The notes under the pieces were generated by a model. The model was given only the letters and a program-made list of their open reading frames with translations. It was not told the origin of the DNA and did no database searches. The translations under genes were made by a program, and so were the position numbers. From positions 1,550,001-1,614,000 of the forward strand of contig JARUPY010000398.1 in the NCBI GenBank assembly GCA_029817715.1: 64,000 nucleotides of DNA, written 5' to 3'. How positions within the stretch are numbered: position 1 is the first letter of the stretch; each line of letters starts with the position of its first letter. This stretch comes from Melastoma dodecandrum (taxonomy: Eukaryota; Streptophyta; Magnoliopsida; Myrtales; Melastomataceae). This document shows positions 1 to 9,898 of the stretch, one piece after another.

Positions 1-252
1 GCGGCTCGCGACGTGAACCGCGTCACCGCCATCGGCGAAATGAACAGCCAGCGCGTCGCCGCCGCTCACCTCGACGTCGAGCCGCGCCTTGCCGAGAAGC
101 ACCGCGCGGGGCCCGGCATAGGGCGGCAACGGGCGTGTCAGGCCGGCGCTCGCGCCGCGACGGCGATGGTGGGCATGATCGATCGCGAGCGCGACGGCGG
201 CCAGGCGGCGGGCCATGGCGCCCTCCGGCGGGGCCGGCGCGAAGCCCTGCGG
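1..252 (-). pseudogene. pccA: pccA distal part, cut off by an in-frame amber codon (partial at window edge)
   Basis: Past the TAG at 253-255 the same minus-strand frame stays open for 84 codons to the window edge. It reads PQGF, then LAAVALAI, then LDVEV, which matches the way propionyl-CoA carboxylase alpha chains continue after their FIAEE(Y/F)P(E/D)GF segment. In this family an aromatic residue usually sits exactly where the TAG falls, so one base change from TAC or TAT explains the break. The biotinyl domain with its AMKM lysine would lie beyond the window and cannot be checked. Seen: an open frame and family-like residues. Inferred: that it once formed one protein with the next feature. 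Confidence 0.7.
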
Positions 253-1091
253 CTATTCGTCGGCGATGAAGCGCGTCGAGAGGCGTCCCGACCGCCAGCG
301 CGGTTGCGCCATCAGCGAGGCGAGGAACGGCACGTTGTGGCGAATGCCCTCGATGACGAAGGCGTCGAGCGCATCCGCCTTCGCCTCGATCGCCGCCGCA
401 CGGTCCGTCCCGAAGGTCACCAGCTTGGCGATCATCGGATCGTAATGGATCGAGATCTCGCCGCCTTCGAAGACGCCGGAATCGACACGGGTGATGCGCT
501 CGCCGCGACGGCCGGCGGCGGGCGGCTCGAACGTCGTCAGCCGTCCCGTCGAGGGCAGGAAGCCGCGCGCGGGATCCTCGGCGTAGACACGCGTCTCGAC
601 CGCCCAGCCGCGATGCCTCACGCGATCCTGGGTGATGTCGAGCGGCTCGCCGGCGGCGATGCAGATCATCTGCTCGACGAGGTCGATGCCGGTGACGAGT
701 TCGGTGACCGGGTGCTCGACCTGCAGGCGCGTGTTCATCTCGAGGAAATAGAAGCTGCGGTCCTGCCCCGCCACGAACTCGACCGTCCCGGCGGAATCGT
801 AGTTCACGGCCCGTGCGAGCGCGACGGCCTGCTCGCCCATCCGGCGCCGCGTCTCGCCGTCGAGCAGCGGCGAGGGCGCCTCCTCGACGACCTTCTGGTT
901 GCGCCGCTGGATCGAGCATTCGCGTTCGCCGAGGTAGATGCAGTGCCCGTGCTTGTCGCCGAGCACCTGGATCTCGATGTGTCGCGGATCCTCGATGAAC
1001 TTTTCGATGAAGACGCGGTCGTCGCCGAACGAGGATTTCGCTTCGGATCGCGCACGTTCGAAGCCGTCCTTCACCTCCTCCGCGCGATGGG

Positions 1092-1123
<32 letters not shown>

Positions 1124-1602
1124 GAGGCCTTGATCATGACCGGGAAGCCGATCTCCTGCGCGACGCGCAGCGCATCGTCCGCGCTCTCGAGAATGCCGAG
1201 ATGGCCCGGCACGGTCGAAACCCCGGCCCGCGCCGCGAGCTTCTTGGATTCGATCTTGTCGCCCATCGCCTCGATCGCCCGCGGATTGGGGCCGATGAAG
1301 GTGATGCCCGCCTCGGCCAGAGCCACCGGAAAGGCCGCCCGCTCGGAGAGGAAGCCGTAGCCCGGGTGCACGGCCTCGGCCCCGGTCTCGCGGCAGGCGG
1401 CGACGATACGGGCGATGTCGAGGTAGGATTGCGCGGCAGGCGCCGGGCCGATCGCCACCGCCTCGTCGGCCATCGCGACGTGCAGCGCGTCCCGGTCGGC
1501 CTCGGAATAGACCGCGACCGTCGCGATCCCCATGCGGCGTGCGGTCTTGACGATCCGGCAGGCGATCTCGCCGCGGTTGGCGATCAAAATCTTCGAGAAC
1601 AT
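253..1602 (-). CDS. pccA: Acetyl/propionyl-CoA carboxylase alpha chain, biotin carboxylase part, ends early at an amber stop
   Basis: ATP-dependent biotin carboxylase of the acyl-CoA carboxylases; it charges biotin with bicarbonate, and PccB then passes the carboxyl group to propionyl-CoA. The 449-residue product has the N-terminal motif [17 protein letters not shown], the ATP-grasp glycine loop [13 protein letters not shown] (about 159-171), the [14 protein letters not shown] catalytic stretch (about 292-305) and the C-terminal biotin carboxylase lobe ending FIADE. Full PccA proteins are about 660 residues with a C-terminal biotinyl domain. Here translation stops at TAG where the family continues (see the feature at 1-252). 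pccB lies about 1.3 kb upstream on the same strand, separated by a gene on the opposite strand. A free-standing AccC-like subunit is the alternative, but the open family-like frame after the stop argues for an interrupted pccA. Confidence 0.9.
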
Positions 1603-1789
1603 GCCGGCTTCGTCCGCACGAGGTGCGCCTTATGTGCACGGCGCCCGGGCGAAGGCAAACCGCCGGACCAGGGGCCCGCGGCGCAGGGCACTGCGACGTT
1701 CCCCGGCTTGCCTCGCTTCCACCCGGCGGCTAGCCATGGAGCGCCGCGCGCCGACGTTGCGGCCCCGCCGCAAGGATGACCGTCCCGCA

Positions 1790-2839
1790 ATGCTTTTCGG
1801 GGTCGATATCGACTCGGGCACCCAGATCCGCATGTATCTGATCCCGGACTCGGGCGGCTCGACCCCCTCGATCGTCGTCGCCAACGGCGGTGTCGACCTG
1901 CTCCGGCTGGAGTCGAACGAGCTCCGCCAGGAGATCGCGGACTTCGGTCGCCACGCGACCGGCCAGTGCGGCTTCGTCATCGACACGAGCCTGCTGCCCG
2001 ACCTCGCCTCCTACGCCGACCTCGAAATCCGCGAGCCGGACAGCAAGATCATCATCTACCGGCGCCCCCGTTCGAGCTTTCGCCAGGCGCGGCTCTTCCG
2101 GCTCGAGACGCATCTCCTTCCGCTCTGGCGCTTCGACGACGCGCTGTTCTCCTACTTCCAGTACTGGATGAAGGGGATCGACCGTTATGGCCGGGAAACC
2201 GCGAACCAGAGCTTCAACCTGGTGAACACGGAGTCGGTCTATTCGTCCGGCCGCATGTACATGCGCACCGTCGAGAAGTTCGTCGCGCGCGGGCTGAAGG
2301 CGATCACGATCGTGCGCGACCCCTACGACGAGCTCGCCGAGCGTCTGATCATCCTCAAAAACGTCGGCGAGCAGCGCAACGACCTTCTCGGCGCGCGCGA
2401 CGCGATGCTCTACGAGGAGACGATCGCCGAACTCGCCGAGCTTGCCGCCTTCGACCCGCAGAGCTTCCGGCGCTTCTTCCGGCGCGCGCCGCAGGAGGTC
2501 ATCGCGACACTGTCGAGCCCCTTCGTGCGCCAGCTCACGCTGACGAACCCCACCGAGGCTCCGCCCGCCTCCTGCGTCGGCATCTCGCTGCAGATCCTGT
2601 CGCAGTTCGCGGTGCTGGGGCTGCGCTCGGAGCCCGAGCATTTCTCCACCGCCGTCGCCGAGCTTCTCGAGATCGACGTGCGCGAGCTGCCGGGGATGCG
2701 CGAGTTCGGGAAGGTGACGGAGCTCGGCAACATGCTGCGCGAGATCCGCGAGGTCGAGAGCGTGCTGGAACACGACCTCGAGCTCTACCACCACCTGAAG
2801 CAGGCCTTCGGCTCCGCCGCGGCGCCGACAACGTCCTGA
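1790..2839 (+). CDS. Conserved hypothetical protein between pccA and pccB
   Basis: A 349-residue soluble protein with no signal peptide or membrane segment; function not recognised. The ATG at 1790 is preceded by CAAGGA (1771-1776). An in-frame ATG at 1737 is possible, but the residues it adds are low-complexity and Arg-rich. The sequence has a beta-rich start (MLFGVDIDSGTQIRMYLIP), a central stretch containing AITIVRDPYDELAERL, and a helical C-terminus with many Leu and Glu. The RDPYDE stretch faintly resembles the nucleotide-binding turn of sulfotransferases, which is too weak to name it. It is divergent from pccA and convergent with pccB, so it does not share their transcript. Confidence 0.75.
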   Translation: MLFGVDIDSGTQIRMYLIPDSGGSTPSIVVANGGVDLLRLESNELRQEIADFGRHATGQCGFVIDTSLLPDLASYADLEIREPDSKIIIYRRPRSSFRQARLFRLETHLLPLWRFDDALFSYFQYWMKGIDRYGRETANQSFNLVNTESVYSSGRMYMRTVEKFVARGLKAITIVRDPYDELAERLIILKNVGEQRNDLLGARDAMLYEETIAELAELAAFDPQSFRRFFRRAPQEVIATLSSPFVRQLTLTNPTEAPPASCVGISLQILSQFAVLGLRSEPEHFSTAVAELLEIDVRELPGMREFGKVTELGNMLREIREVESVLEHDLELYHHLKQAFGSAAAPTTS

Positions 2840-2905
2840 AGGGCGTCACCTCGTCAGCGTGTCGCGCGTCGGCCGGCAAGCATGCCTTCACAAGAACCGT
2901 CGGCA

Positions 2906-3374
2906 TCACAGCGGAATGTTGTCGTGCTTCTTCCACGGGTTCTCGAGCGTCTTGCCGCGCAGCATGGCGAGCCCGCGGGCGATGCGGCGACGAGTCGTCG
3001 CCGGCAGGATGACCTCGTCGACATAACCGCGCTCGGCGGCGACGAAGGGCGAGAGGAAGCGGTCCTCGTATTCCTTCGTGCGCGCGGCGATCTTCGCGCC
3101 GTCCGCGACATCGGCCCGGAAGATGATCTCGACCGCGCCCTTCGCACCCATCACCGCGATCTGCGCCGAGGGCCACGCGAAGTTGAGGTCGCCGCGCAGG
3201 TGCTTCGACGCCATCACGTCGTAGGCGCCGCCGAACGCCTTGCGCGTGATGACGGTCACTTTCGGCACCGTCGCCTCGCCGTAAGCGAAGAGAAGCTTGG
3301 CGCCATGCTTGATCAGGCCGCCGTATTCCTGGCCGACGCCCGGCAGGAAGCCCGGCACGTCGACGAAGGTGACG

Positions 3375-3415
<41 letters not shown>

Positions 3416-4435
3416 CGCCTTGCGCGAGGCATCGGAGTCGAGGACGCCCGCCAGCACGATCGGCTGGTTGGCGACGAAGCCGACGGTGCGGCCTTCGACG
3501 CGGCCGAAGCCGACGACGATGTTCTTGGCGTGCGCCTCCTGGATCTCGAAGAAGTCGCCGTCGTCGGCGACCTTCGCGATCAGCTCCTTGATGTCGTAGG
3601 GCGTGTTCGGATTGTCCGGCACGAGCGTGTCGAGCGAGGCATCGTCGGCCTCCGCGACCTCCGCCGGCCATTCGGGCAGCGGGGCCACGTTCGACGAGGG
3701 CAGGAATTCGACGAGGCGGCGCATCTGCAGCAACGCCTCCACATCGTTGGCATAGGCGCGGTCGGCGACCGAGCTTTTCACCGTGTGGATCGAGGCGCCG
3801 CCCAGTTCCTCCGCCGTCACGGTTTCGTTCGTCACCGTCTTCACGACGTCGGGGCCGGTCACGAACATGTAGCTCGTGCCCTGCACCATGAAGATGAAGT
3901 CGGTCATGGCCGGCGAGTAGACATCGCCGCCCGCGCACGGGCCCATGATCACCGAGATCTGCGGGATGACGCCCGAAGCGAGCACGTTGCGCTGGAAGAC
4001 TTCGCCGTAGCCCCCGAGCGCCGCGACGCCCTCCTGGATGCGGGCGCCCCCCGCATCGAACAGGCCGATGATGGGCGCACGGTTGCGCAGCGCCATGTCC
4101 TGGATCTTCATGATCTTCTGCGCATGCGTCTCGGACAGCGAGCCGCCGAATACCGTGAAATCCTTCGCGAAGACGAAGACGGTGCGTCCCGAGATCGTAC
4201 CCCAGCCCGTGACGACGCCGTCGCCCGGGATCTTCTGGTCCGCCATGCCGAAATCGACCGCCCGGTGCTGGACGAACATGTCGAATTCCTCGAACGAGCC
4301 TTCGTCGAGCAGGAGTTCGATGCGCTCACGCGCGGTGAGCTTGCCCTTCTCGTGCTGCGCCGCGACCCGCCGCCCGCCTCCACCGGCCTCGGCCTCGCTC
4401 CGGCGCTCCGCCAGGCGCGCGATCATGTCCTTCAC
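2906..4435 (-). CDS. pccB: Propionyl-CoA carboxylase beta chain (carboxyltransferase)
   Basis: Transfers the carboxyl group from carboxybiotin to propionyl-CoA, giving methylmalonyl-CoA, together with PccA. The 509-residue product matches the usual PccB length. It shows the N-terminal [20 protein letters not shown], the first oxyanion glycine pair near [12 protein letters not shown], the [13 protein letters not shown] segment, and the second-half motifs [16 protein letters not shown] and [12 protein letters not shown]. It ends in the family-typical [15 protein letters not shown] at 4435 is chosen because it is preceded by AAAGGG at a normal distance and gives the familiar MKDxI start; the ATG three codons in is the alternative. 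It is divergent from ppc with a 226-bp spacer. Confidence 0.95.
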
Positions 4436-4661
4436 TGGGTCGGCCCTTTCATCTTCGCGCCTCCTTCGCACGGACCGCCCGGCGCCGGAAGCACCCCAAG
4501 GGGTTGGCGCCGCCCCCGAATTTTCCTCCTGGACGGCACAAATTTTTTCAGGCTGGGCGCGAGGCGCAAAGGGGATCATAACCCAGGCGCGGCGCGCGCA
4601 AGGACCCACGGCCCGGATCCTGCCTGCGGCAGGGCGCGACCCGAAGCCTGGAGAGAACCAC

Positions 4662-5467
4662 GTGACGACGATGCGATCGGAAGCTTCGGAGGTCGCCGAG
4701 TTCGGCCGCTTCGAGGACAAGGACGGCCCGCTGCGCCACGACATCCGCTTCCTCGGCGCCATCCTCGGCGACACGATCCGCGAGCAGGAGGGCGAGTCGA
4801 TCTTCGGCATCGTCGAGGAAATTCGCCAGACCTCCGTGCGCTTCCACCGATCGCGCGACCCCAACGACGCCGAGGCGCTGCAGAAGATCCTCTCCTCGCT
4901 CTCGCCGCGCCAGGCGGCGCTGGTCGTGCGCTCGTTCAGCTATTTCTCCCACCTCGCCAACATCGCCGAGGACGCTCACCACCGCCGCCGGACGCGCGCC
5001 CACGCGATCGCCGGCTCGAAGTCGCGCATCGGCACGATCAAGCGCGCGTTGGAGGATGCGAAGGACGCCGGCATCACGCGCAGTGAACTGCAGACCTTCT
5101 TCGAGAACGCCTTCATCAGCCCCGTTCTCACCGCCCATCCGACGGAAGTGCGCCGACGCTCGACCATGAGCTGGGAGCTGGCCGTCGCGCGGCGGCTCGA
5201 ATATCTCAACGGGCCGGACCTCACCGAGGAGGAGCGGGAGCAGATTCGTCAGGCCATGCGCGAGGCGGTGCTGTCGCTGTGGCAGACGACCTTGCTGCGC
5301 CGCCGCAAGCTCACCGTCATCGACGAGGTCGCGAACGGGCTGAGCTACTACGATTATTCGCTGCTCAACGAAGTGCCGCTGCTCTACCAGACGCTCGAGA
5401 CGGAGGTGGAGCGCTTCGAGAGCAACGAGGCGCCGAAGCCGATCCCCTCGTTCCTGCGCATGGGCAG

Positions 5468-5503
<36 letters not shown>

Positions 5504-7433
5504 GACCGCCGACGTGCTGGCCGAGACCGCGCAGCTGCACGGCACGCGCATCATCCGCCACTATCGCGACGAGCTGACCAACCTGCGCCGCGAGCTGACG
5601 CTCTCGGAGAACATCATCAAGGTCAGCGCCGACCTGAAGGCGCTCGCCGATGCCGGCGACGACGGCCGCGAGCAGCAGCAGAACGAGCCCTACCGCCGCG
5701 CCTTGAACGGCATCCTCAACCGGCTGACCGCCACGCTGCGCGTCTACGAGGATGCCAAGCCGGCCGCCGGTGCCCGGCCGTATCTCGCACCGTCGGAGCT
5801 GAAGAGCGACCTCGAGATCGTGCGGCGCTCGCTCGCCGACAACGGCGCCGGCATCCTCACCCGCGGGCGGCTGCATCGCATCCTGCGCGCCATCGACTGC
5901 TTCGGCTTCCACCTCGCCTCGATCGACCTGCGCCAGAACTCCGCCGTCCACGAGCGCACGATCGCCGAACTCCTCGAGGCGGTGGCGCCCGGCACCGACT
6001 ATCTCGCAAAGAGCGAGGCGGAGCGCGTCGCGATCCTCGAAGGCGAACTCGACACGGCCCGCCCTCTCGTCTCGCCCTACCTCGACTATACCGAGGAGAC
6101 GCAGACCGAACTCGGCGTCTTCCGCATGGCCGTGGCGGCGCAGAAGAAATACGGCCACAAGATCATCCATACGGCCATCATCTCGATGTCGGAATCGGTG
6201 TCCGACCTGCTCGAACTGGCGGTGCTCTTGAAGGAGGTCGGGCTCGTCGACCGCGACATGCGCGCGCGCGTGAATCTCGTGCCGCTCTTCGAGACGATCG
6301 ACGACCTGCGCGCCTGCGCCGGCATCATGGACGCGGTCTTCTCCAACAAGCACCTGTCGCGCATCGTGAAGAGCCGCGGCAACGTGCAGGAGGTGATGCT
6401 CGGCTATTCGGATTCCAACAAGGACGGCGGCTTCGTCACCTCAGGCTGGGAGCTCTACAAGGCCGAGATCGAACTGATCGAGGCTTTCAAGAAGCACGGC
6501 GTCGGCATCCGCCTGTTCCACGGCCGCGGCGGCTCGGTCGGGCGCGGCGGCGGCCCGTCCTACGACGCGATCCTGGCGCAGCCCGGCGGGGCGGTCGCGG
6601 GCCAGATCCGCATCACCGAGCAGGGCGAGATCATCTCGTCGAAATATGCGAACCCGGCGACGTGCCGGCGCAACCTCAACATCCTCGTCGCGGCGACGCT
6701 CGAGGCGACGCTCGTCGACGTGAAGCGCCCGTCGCCGTCGGCCGAGTTCAAGACGGCGATGGGCGAGATCTCGGATTTCGCCTACGCGGCCTACCGGAAG
6801 CTCGTGTACGAGACGCCCGGCTTCGAGGACTTCTTCTGGGGCTCGACCGTCATCAACGAGATCGCGACCTTGAACCTCGGCAGCCGTCCCGCCTCGCGCA
6901 AGAAGACGCGGCGGATCGAGGATCTGCGCGCGATCCCGTGGGTATTCTCTTGGGCGCAATGCCGCGTCATGCTGCCGGGCTGGTTCGGCTTCGGCTCGGC
7001 CGTGGAGGCTTGGCTCGCCAAGGGCGGCAAGCTCGATCTGCTGCGCTCCATGTACAAGGAGTGGGGCTTCTTCCGCACCCAACTCTCCAACATGGACATG
7101 GTGCTGGCCAAGTCGAGCCTCGCGGTCGCTTCGCGCTACGCCGACCTCGTCGAGGACGAGGCGCTGCGCACGACGATTTTCGAGGCGATCTCGAAAGAAC
7201 ACGCACTCACGATCCGTCATCTCTCCTCCATCATGGAGCAGACGAAGCTGCTCGAGACGAACCCGCTGCTCGACCGCTCGATCAACAATCGCTTCCCGTA
7301 TCTCGACCCGATGAACCACGTGCAGGTCGAGCTACTGCGAATGCTGCGCGCCGACCCGAGCGACGACGAGGTGCGCGGCGGTGTGCATCTTTCGATCAAC
7401 GGCGTCGCGGCGGGCCTGCGCAACAGCGGCTGA
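4662..7433 (+). CDS. ppc: Phosphoenolpyruvate carboxylase
   Basis: Carboxylates phosphoenolpyruvate to oxaloacetate with bicarbonate, refilling the TCA cycle. The 923-residue product is full length. It has [11 protein letters not shown] (157-167, catalytic His159), [24 protein letters not shown] (from about residue 581) and the mobile loop [14 protein letters not shown] (about 618-632). It ends in LRNSG, matching the family C-terminus (usually RNTG) that sits by the allosteric site. The GTG start is favoured by GGAGAG six bases upstream; an ATG three codons later is possible. Together with pccA/pccB it forms a carboxylation cluster feeding C4 acids. The family is normally controlled by acetyl-CoA and aspartate or malate; nothing in the DNA shows a specific regulator. 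Confidence 0.96.
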
Positions 7434-7459
7434 CGACGCCGTTGGACCGGAGACCACCG

Positions 7460-8077
7460 ATGCGGCGGCACTTGGCTTGCGTGGGCCTCGTCGCGTCGTC
7501 GGCGCTCGTGCAAGGCACGGTCGCTCTCGCGGACCCCGCGCCGCGCCCCGGCATGCAGGACAGCTTTCCGGGCTGCACCTGGGGCGAGGTGAAGGGGCAG
7601 ATCGCCTCGATCTGGAGTTTCAGCTGCGGCGCGAAATCGGCGCACCAGCATCTCGTCTCAGACGACGCCCTGCCCGGCTTCGTGCTCAAGGACGATACCG
7701 ACCCGAAGGGCCGCGTCGCCATCCGCTTCTTCGAAAAGGCGGCCGACAAGCCCGTGACCGCCGTGCTGCCGGCCGTGCGAGCGGCATCGCCAGGACGCTA
7801 CACGTCGCGCTGCGTGCTCCGCGCGCTGCCGCCCAATCCCGACATGAAGGGCCATCTCTTCGCCCTCGAGCCGACCGGCGCGGAAGGAAAAGCCTGGGCC
7901 GCCAGCCAGCAAACCAGCAAGATGCCCGATCAGCCCTGCGGCCCGCTCGGCACAGCCTATGCCGGCGACCGCTACTTCGTCGAAATGGCCGATGATCCGA
8001 CGCGCGTCGTCTTCCTCGACATGGGCAGCGAGATCCAAATCTTCGATCCCACGACGCTGCGCAGCACGGGGCGCTGA
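7460..8077 (+). CDS. Secreted hypothetical protein
   Basis: A 205-residue protein with a clear signal peptide (MRRHLACVGLVASSALVQGT, likely cut after VALA) and four cysteines in the mature part (in FPGCTW, FSCGAKS, SRCVLR and QPCGPL) that could form two disulfides. No known catalytic motif was seen. ATG 7460 follows CCGGAGA. It lies 26 bp after ppc on the same strand and could be read from the ppc transcript. Periplasmic location is inferred from the signal peptide. Function unknown. Confidence 0.75.
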   Translation: MRRHLACVGLVASSALVQGTVALADPAPRPGMQDSFPGCTWGEVKGQIASIWSFSCGAKSAHQHLVSDDALPGFVLKDDTDPKGRVAIRFFEKAADKPVTAVLPAVRAASPGRYTSRCVLRALPPNPDMKGHLFALEPTGAEGKAWAASQQTSKMPDQPCGPLGTAYAGDRYFVEMADDPTRVVFLDMGSEIQIFDPTTLRSTGR

Positions 8078-8091
8078 GAGGCGGGCCGGCT

Positions 8092-8107
8092 CCGCCTGCG
8101 AAGGCGG
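8092..8107. terminator. GC-rich hairpin after the secreted protein gene
   Basis: CCGCCT-GCGA-AGGCGG forms a perfect 6-bp stem with a tetraloop 15 bases after the stop codon of the upstream gene. There is no U-run, so it is only a possible terminator or 3' stabiliser. Confidence 0.3.
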
Positions 8108-8195
8108 GGACGACGAACCGCTGCCTGCGACGCGCGCTCCCGACGCATCCGAATCGTGGCTAAGTTGGCGCACCACTGGGGCGAACTCTCCGTCC

Positions 8196-9224
8196 GTGAC
8201 CGGCGCCTTCTCCTCCCCTCTCCGCAATCTCGTCGGCGGCGTCGGCTTCATGCTGCTCGTAGCGACCGTTGCGACGGCCGCCTATGTCGCGCAGGGGTGG
8301 CCGCTCGGGGATGCCGCCTACATGGTGGTGCTCACCGTCTACACCGTCGGCTACGACGAGGTGCGCCCGATCGATACGACGGCGCTGCGCGCCACCACGA
8401 TCGCGCTCATCGTGTCGGGCTGCACCGGCATGATCTTCGTGACCGGTGCGCTGGTGCAGTTCATCACGGTCAGCCAGTTCCAGGCCTTCTTCGGGGTTCG
8501 CCGCATGCAAAGAGAGATCGACCAGCTCCGCGATCACGTGATCATTTGCGGCTACGGCCGTATCGGCCAAAGTCTCGGGCAGGCTCTCAAAGCCGGCGGC
8601 GTGCCGTTCGTCATCGTCGATCTCGGCGAGGCGCGCCTGGCCGAAGCCCGCCACCGCGGCTTCCTCACGCTGCAGGGCAACGCCACCGACGAGGAGGTGC
8701 TGAAGCAGGCCGGCATCGCCCGCGCCCGCGCCCTCACGACCGTGCTGCCGGACGATGCGGCGAACGTCTTCATCACGCTGTCCGCCCGCAGCCTGAACGC
8801 CAAGCTCACCATCATCGCGCGCGGCGAGCTGCCCTCCACCGAGAGCAAGCTGATCCAGGCCGGTGCGGACCGCGTCGTGCTGCCCGCCCATATCGGCGCC
8901 GAGCGCATCGCCGAGCTCCTGCTCTTCCGCGACATGGGCGACCTGCGCGAGAGCCCGCGTCTCGACGAGATGAGCCAGGCCTTCCGCCGCCTCGGTCTCG
9001 ACCTCGAGATCGTGGCCGCCGCGGCCGGCAGCCGCGCCATCGGCCTCAGCCTCGGCGAGATCGAGCGGCTCGCCGCCGGCGCGTTCCTCGTCGTGGCGCT
9101 GCAACGCCGAGGCGAACAAACGATCGTGCAGCCGCCCCTCGCGACGCGGATCGAGGCCGGCGACGGCCTCGCCGTGGTCGGCCGACCGACCCGCGCCGCC
9201 GCGATGGAGGCGATCTTTCGGTGA
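8196..9224 (+). CDS. Two-TM potassium channel with RCK (TrkA-N/TrkA-C) domains
   Basis: Inner-membrane K+ channel of the MthK type: a first TM helix (about 12-33), pore loop with filter-like TVYTVGYDE (48-56), a second TM helix (about 66-88), then a cytoplasmic RCK domain starting HVIICGYGRIGQSL and a TrkA-C domain to the end. The GTG start at 8196 gives a 342-residue protein with a short cytoplasmic N-terminus. No strong Shine-Dalgarno is seen; a later start would cut into the first helix. The filter reads TVGYD rather than the canonical TVGYG(D), so ion selectivity may be atypical. RCK domains usually bind nucleotide or Ca2+ to gate the pore. Not obviously in an operon with its neighbours. 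Confidence 0.85.
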   Translation: MTGAFSSPLRNLVGGVGFMLLVATVATAAYVAQGWPLGDAAYMVVLTVYTVGYDEVRPIDTTALRATTIALIVSGCTGMIFVTGALVQFITVSQFQAFFGVRRMQREIDQLRDHVIICGYGRIGQSLGQALKAGGVPFVIVDLGEARLAEARHRGFLTLQGNATDEEVLKQAGIARARALTTVLPDDAANVFITLSARSLNAKLTIIARGELPSTESKLIQAGADRVVLPAHIGAERIAELLLFRDMGDLRESPRLDEMSQAFRRLGLDLEIVAAAAGSRAIGLSLGEIERLAAGAFLVVALQRRGEQTIVQPPLATRIEAGDGLAVVGRPTRAAAMEAIFR

Positions 9225-9258
9225 GCCTTTCTCCGGCCGGTTTGGACGTGACCGCAGC

Positions 9259-9504
9259 ATGGACGCGCTGACCGCCTTCGGGCTCGCCGCCGTGTCCCTG
9301 ATGCTCGTGACCTACGCGCTCGAGGCGCGCAGCCCCTGGTTCACCCTCGCCTTCGCCGCCGCCTGCGCGCTCGGCTCGACCTACGGCTTCCTGCAAGGCG
9401 CCTGGCCCTTCGGCCTCGTCGAGGCCGTCTGGGCGCTCGTCGCGGGTGCGAAATGGTGGGGGAGGATCAGGAACCACGGAATCGACACGGCGGAGGACAA
9501 TTAG
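9259..9504 (+). CDS. Small membrane protein
   Basis: An 81-residue protein with two or three hydrophobic helices (about 5-22, 28-43, 46-64) and a short polar tail RIRNHGIDTAEDN. It starts 34 bp after the channel gene on the same strand and may be cotranscribed. It resembles the many short uncharacterised alphaproteobacterial membrane proteins of this size. Function unknown. Confidence 0.65.
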   Translation: MDALTAFGLAAVSLMLVTYALEARSPWFTLAFAAACALGSTYGFLQGAWPFGLVEAVWALVAGAKWWGRIRNHGIDTAEDN

Positions 9505-9580
9505 CCTTCGAGGTCCGCAAGTTTGGACACCGCGCGTCGCGCCCAGCCCGTATGATCGGGCGCCGACGGGTACGGATTTC

Positions 9581-9796
9581 GTGATCTATATCTTCGTTCT
9601 GCTCATTGGTTTGGCTGCAGGAGCTTTGAGCGGCGTCATCGGCACCGGCTCGACCATCATCCTGCTTCCCATCCTGGTTCGCGGAACCCTCGGCAGAGCG
9701 ATCGTGGAACGAATGAGTGCGCGAACGTTCAATTCCGCGCTCGATGTGCTGCTGCTCTGCTCGGGGGCGGCTCTCCTCGTCGACGCGCTGAGATGA
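9581..9796 (+). pseudogene. Internally deleted TauE/SafE-family transporter remnant
   Basis: The 71-residue reading frame from GTG 9581 begins like a TauE/SafE (sulfite exporter family) permease: IGLAAGALSGVIGTGSTIIL, then LLPILV. It then jumps straight to a sequence like the last helix of the same family: GRAIVERMSARTFN followed by ALDVLLLCSGAALL. Full proteins have about 250 residues and 7-8 helices, so the middle is missing while both ends remain in one frame. This looks like a deletion scar rather than a working gene. Alternative: a genuine two-helix small membrane protein. Confidence 0.55.
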
Positions 9797-9863
9797 TCCG
9801 GCTTTCGTAACGTCGCCCGCGAGACCGACGCTTGACTCCCGCCGCGCCCGCGGGAATCTATAG

Positions 9864-9878
9864 GAACAAATGCGGAAC
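9864..9878 (+). promoter_or_regulatory. LexA (SOS) box of the imuA-imuB-dnaE2 operon
   Basis: GAAC-AAATGCG-GAAC is an exact match to the alphaproteobacterial LexA direct repeat GAAC-N7-GAAC (GTTC-N7-GTTC on the other strand). It lies 20 bp upstream of the imuA start, where a repressor would block the promoter. DNA damage would relieve it through RecA-driven LexA cleavage, as known for this operon in related bacteria. Confidence 0.88.
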
Positions 9879-9898
9879 AATCAGGTCGGAGCAGGCCG

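Noticed and set aside
13..1779. A long plus-strand reading frame opposite pccA
   Set aside because: It is antisense to a recognised gene, has Arg/Asp-rich composition and no homology-like motifs; high GC keeps antisense frames open. The same applies to many long antisense frames through the window (for example 4548-6353, 10689-12359, 16209-18095, 20478-22031, 37946-40426).
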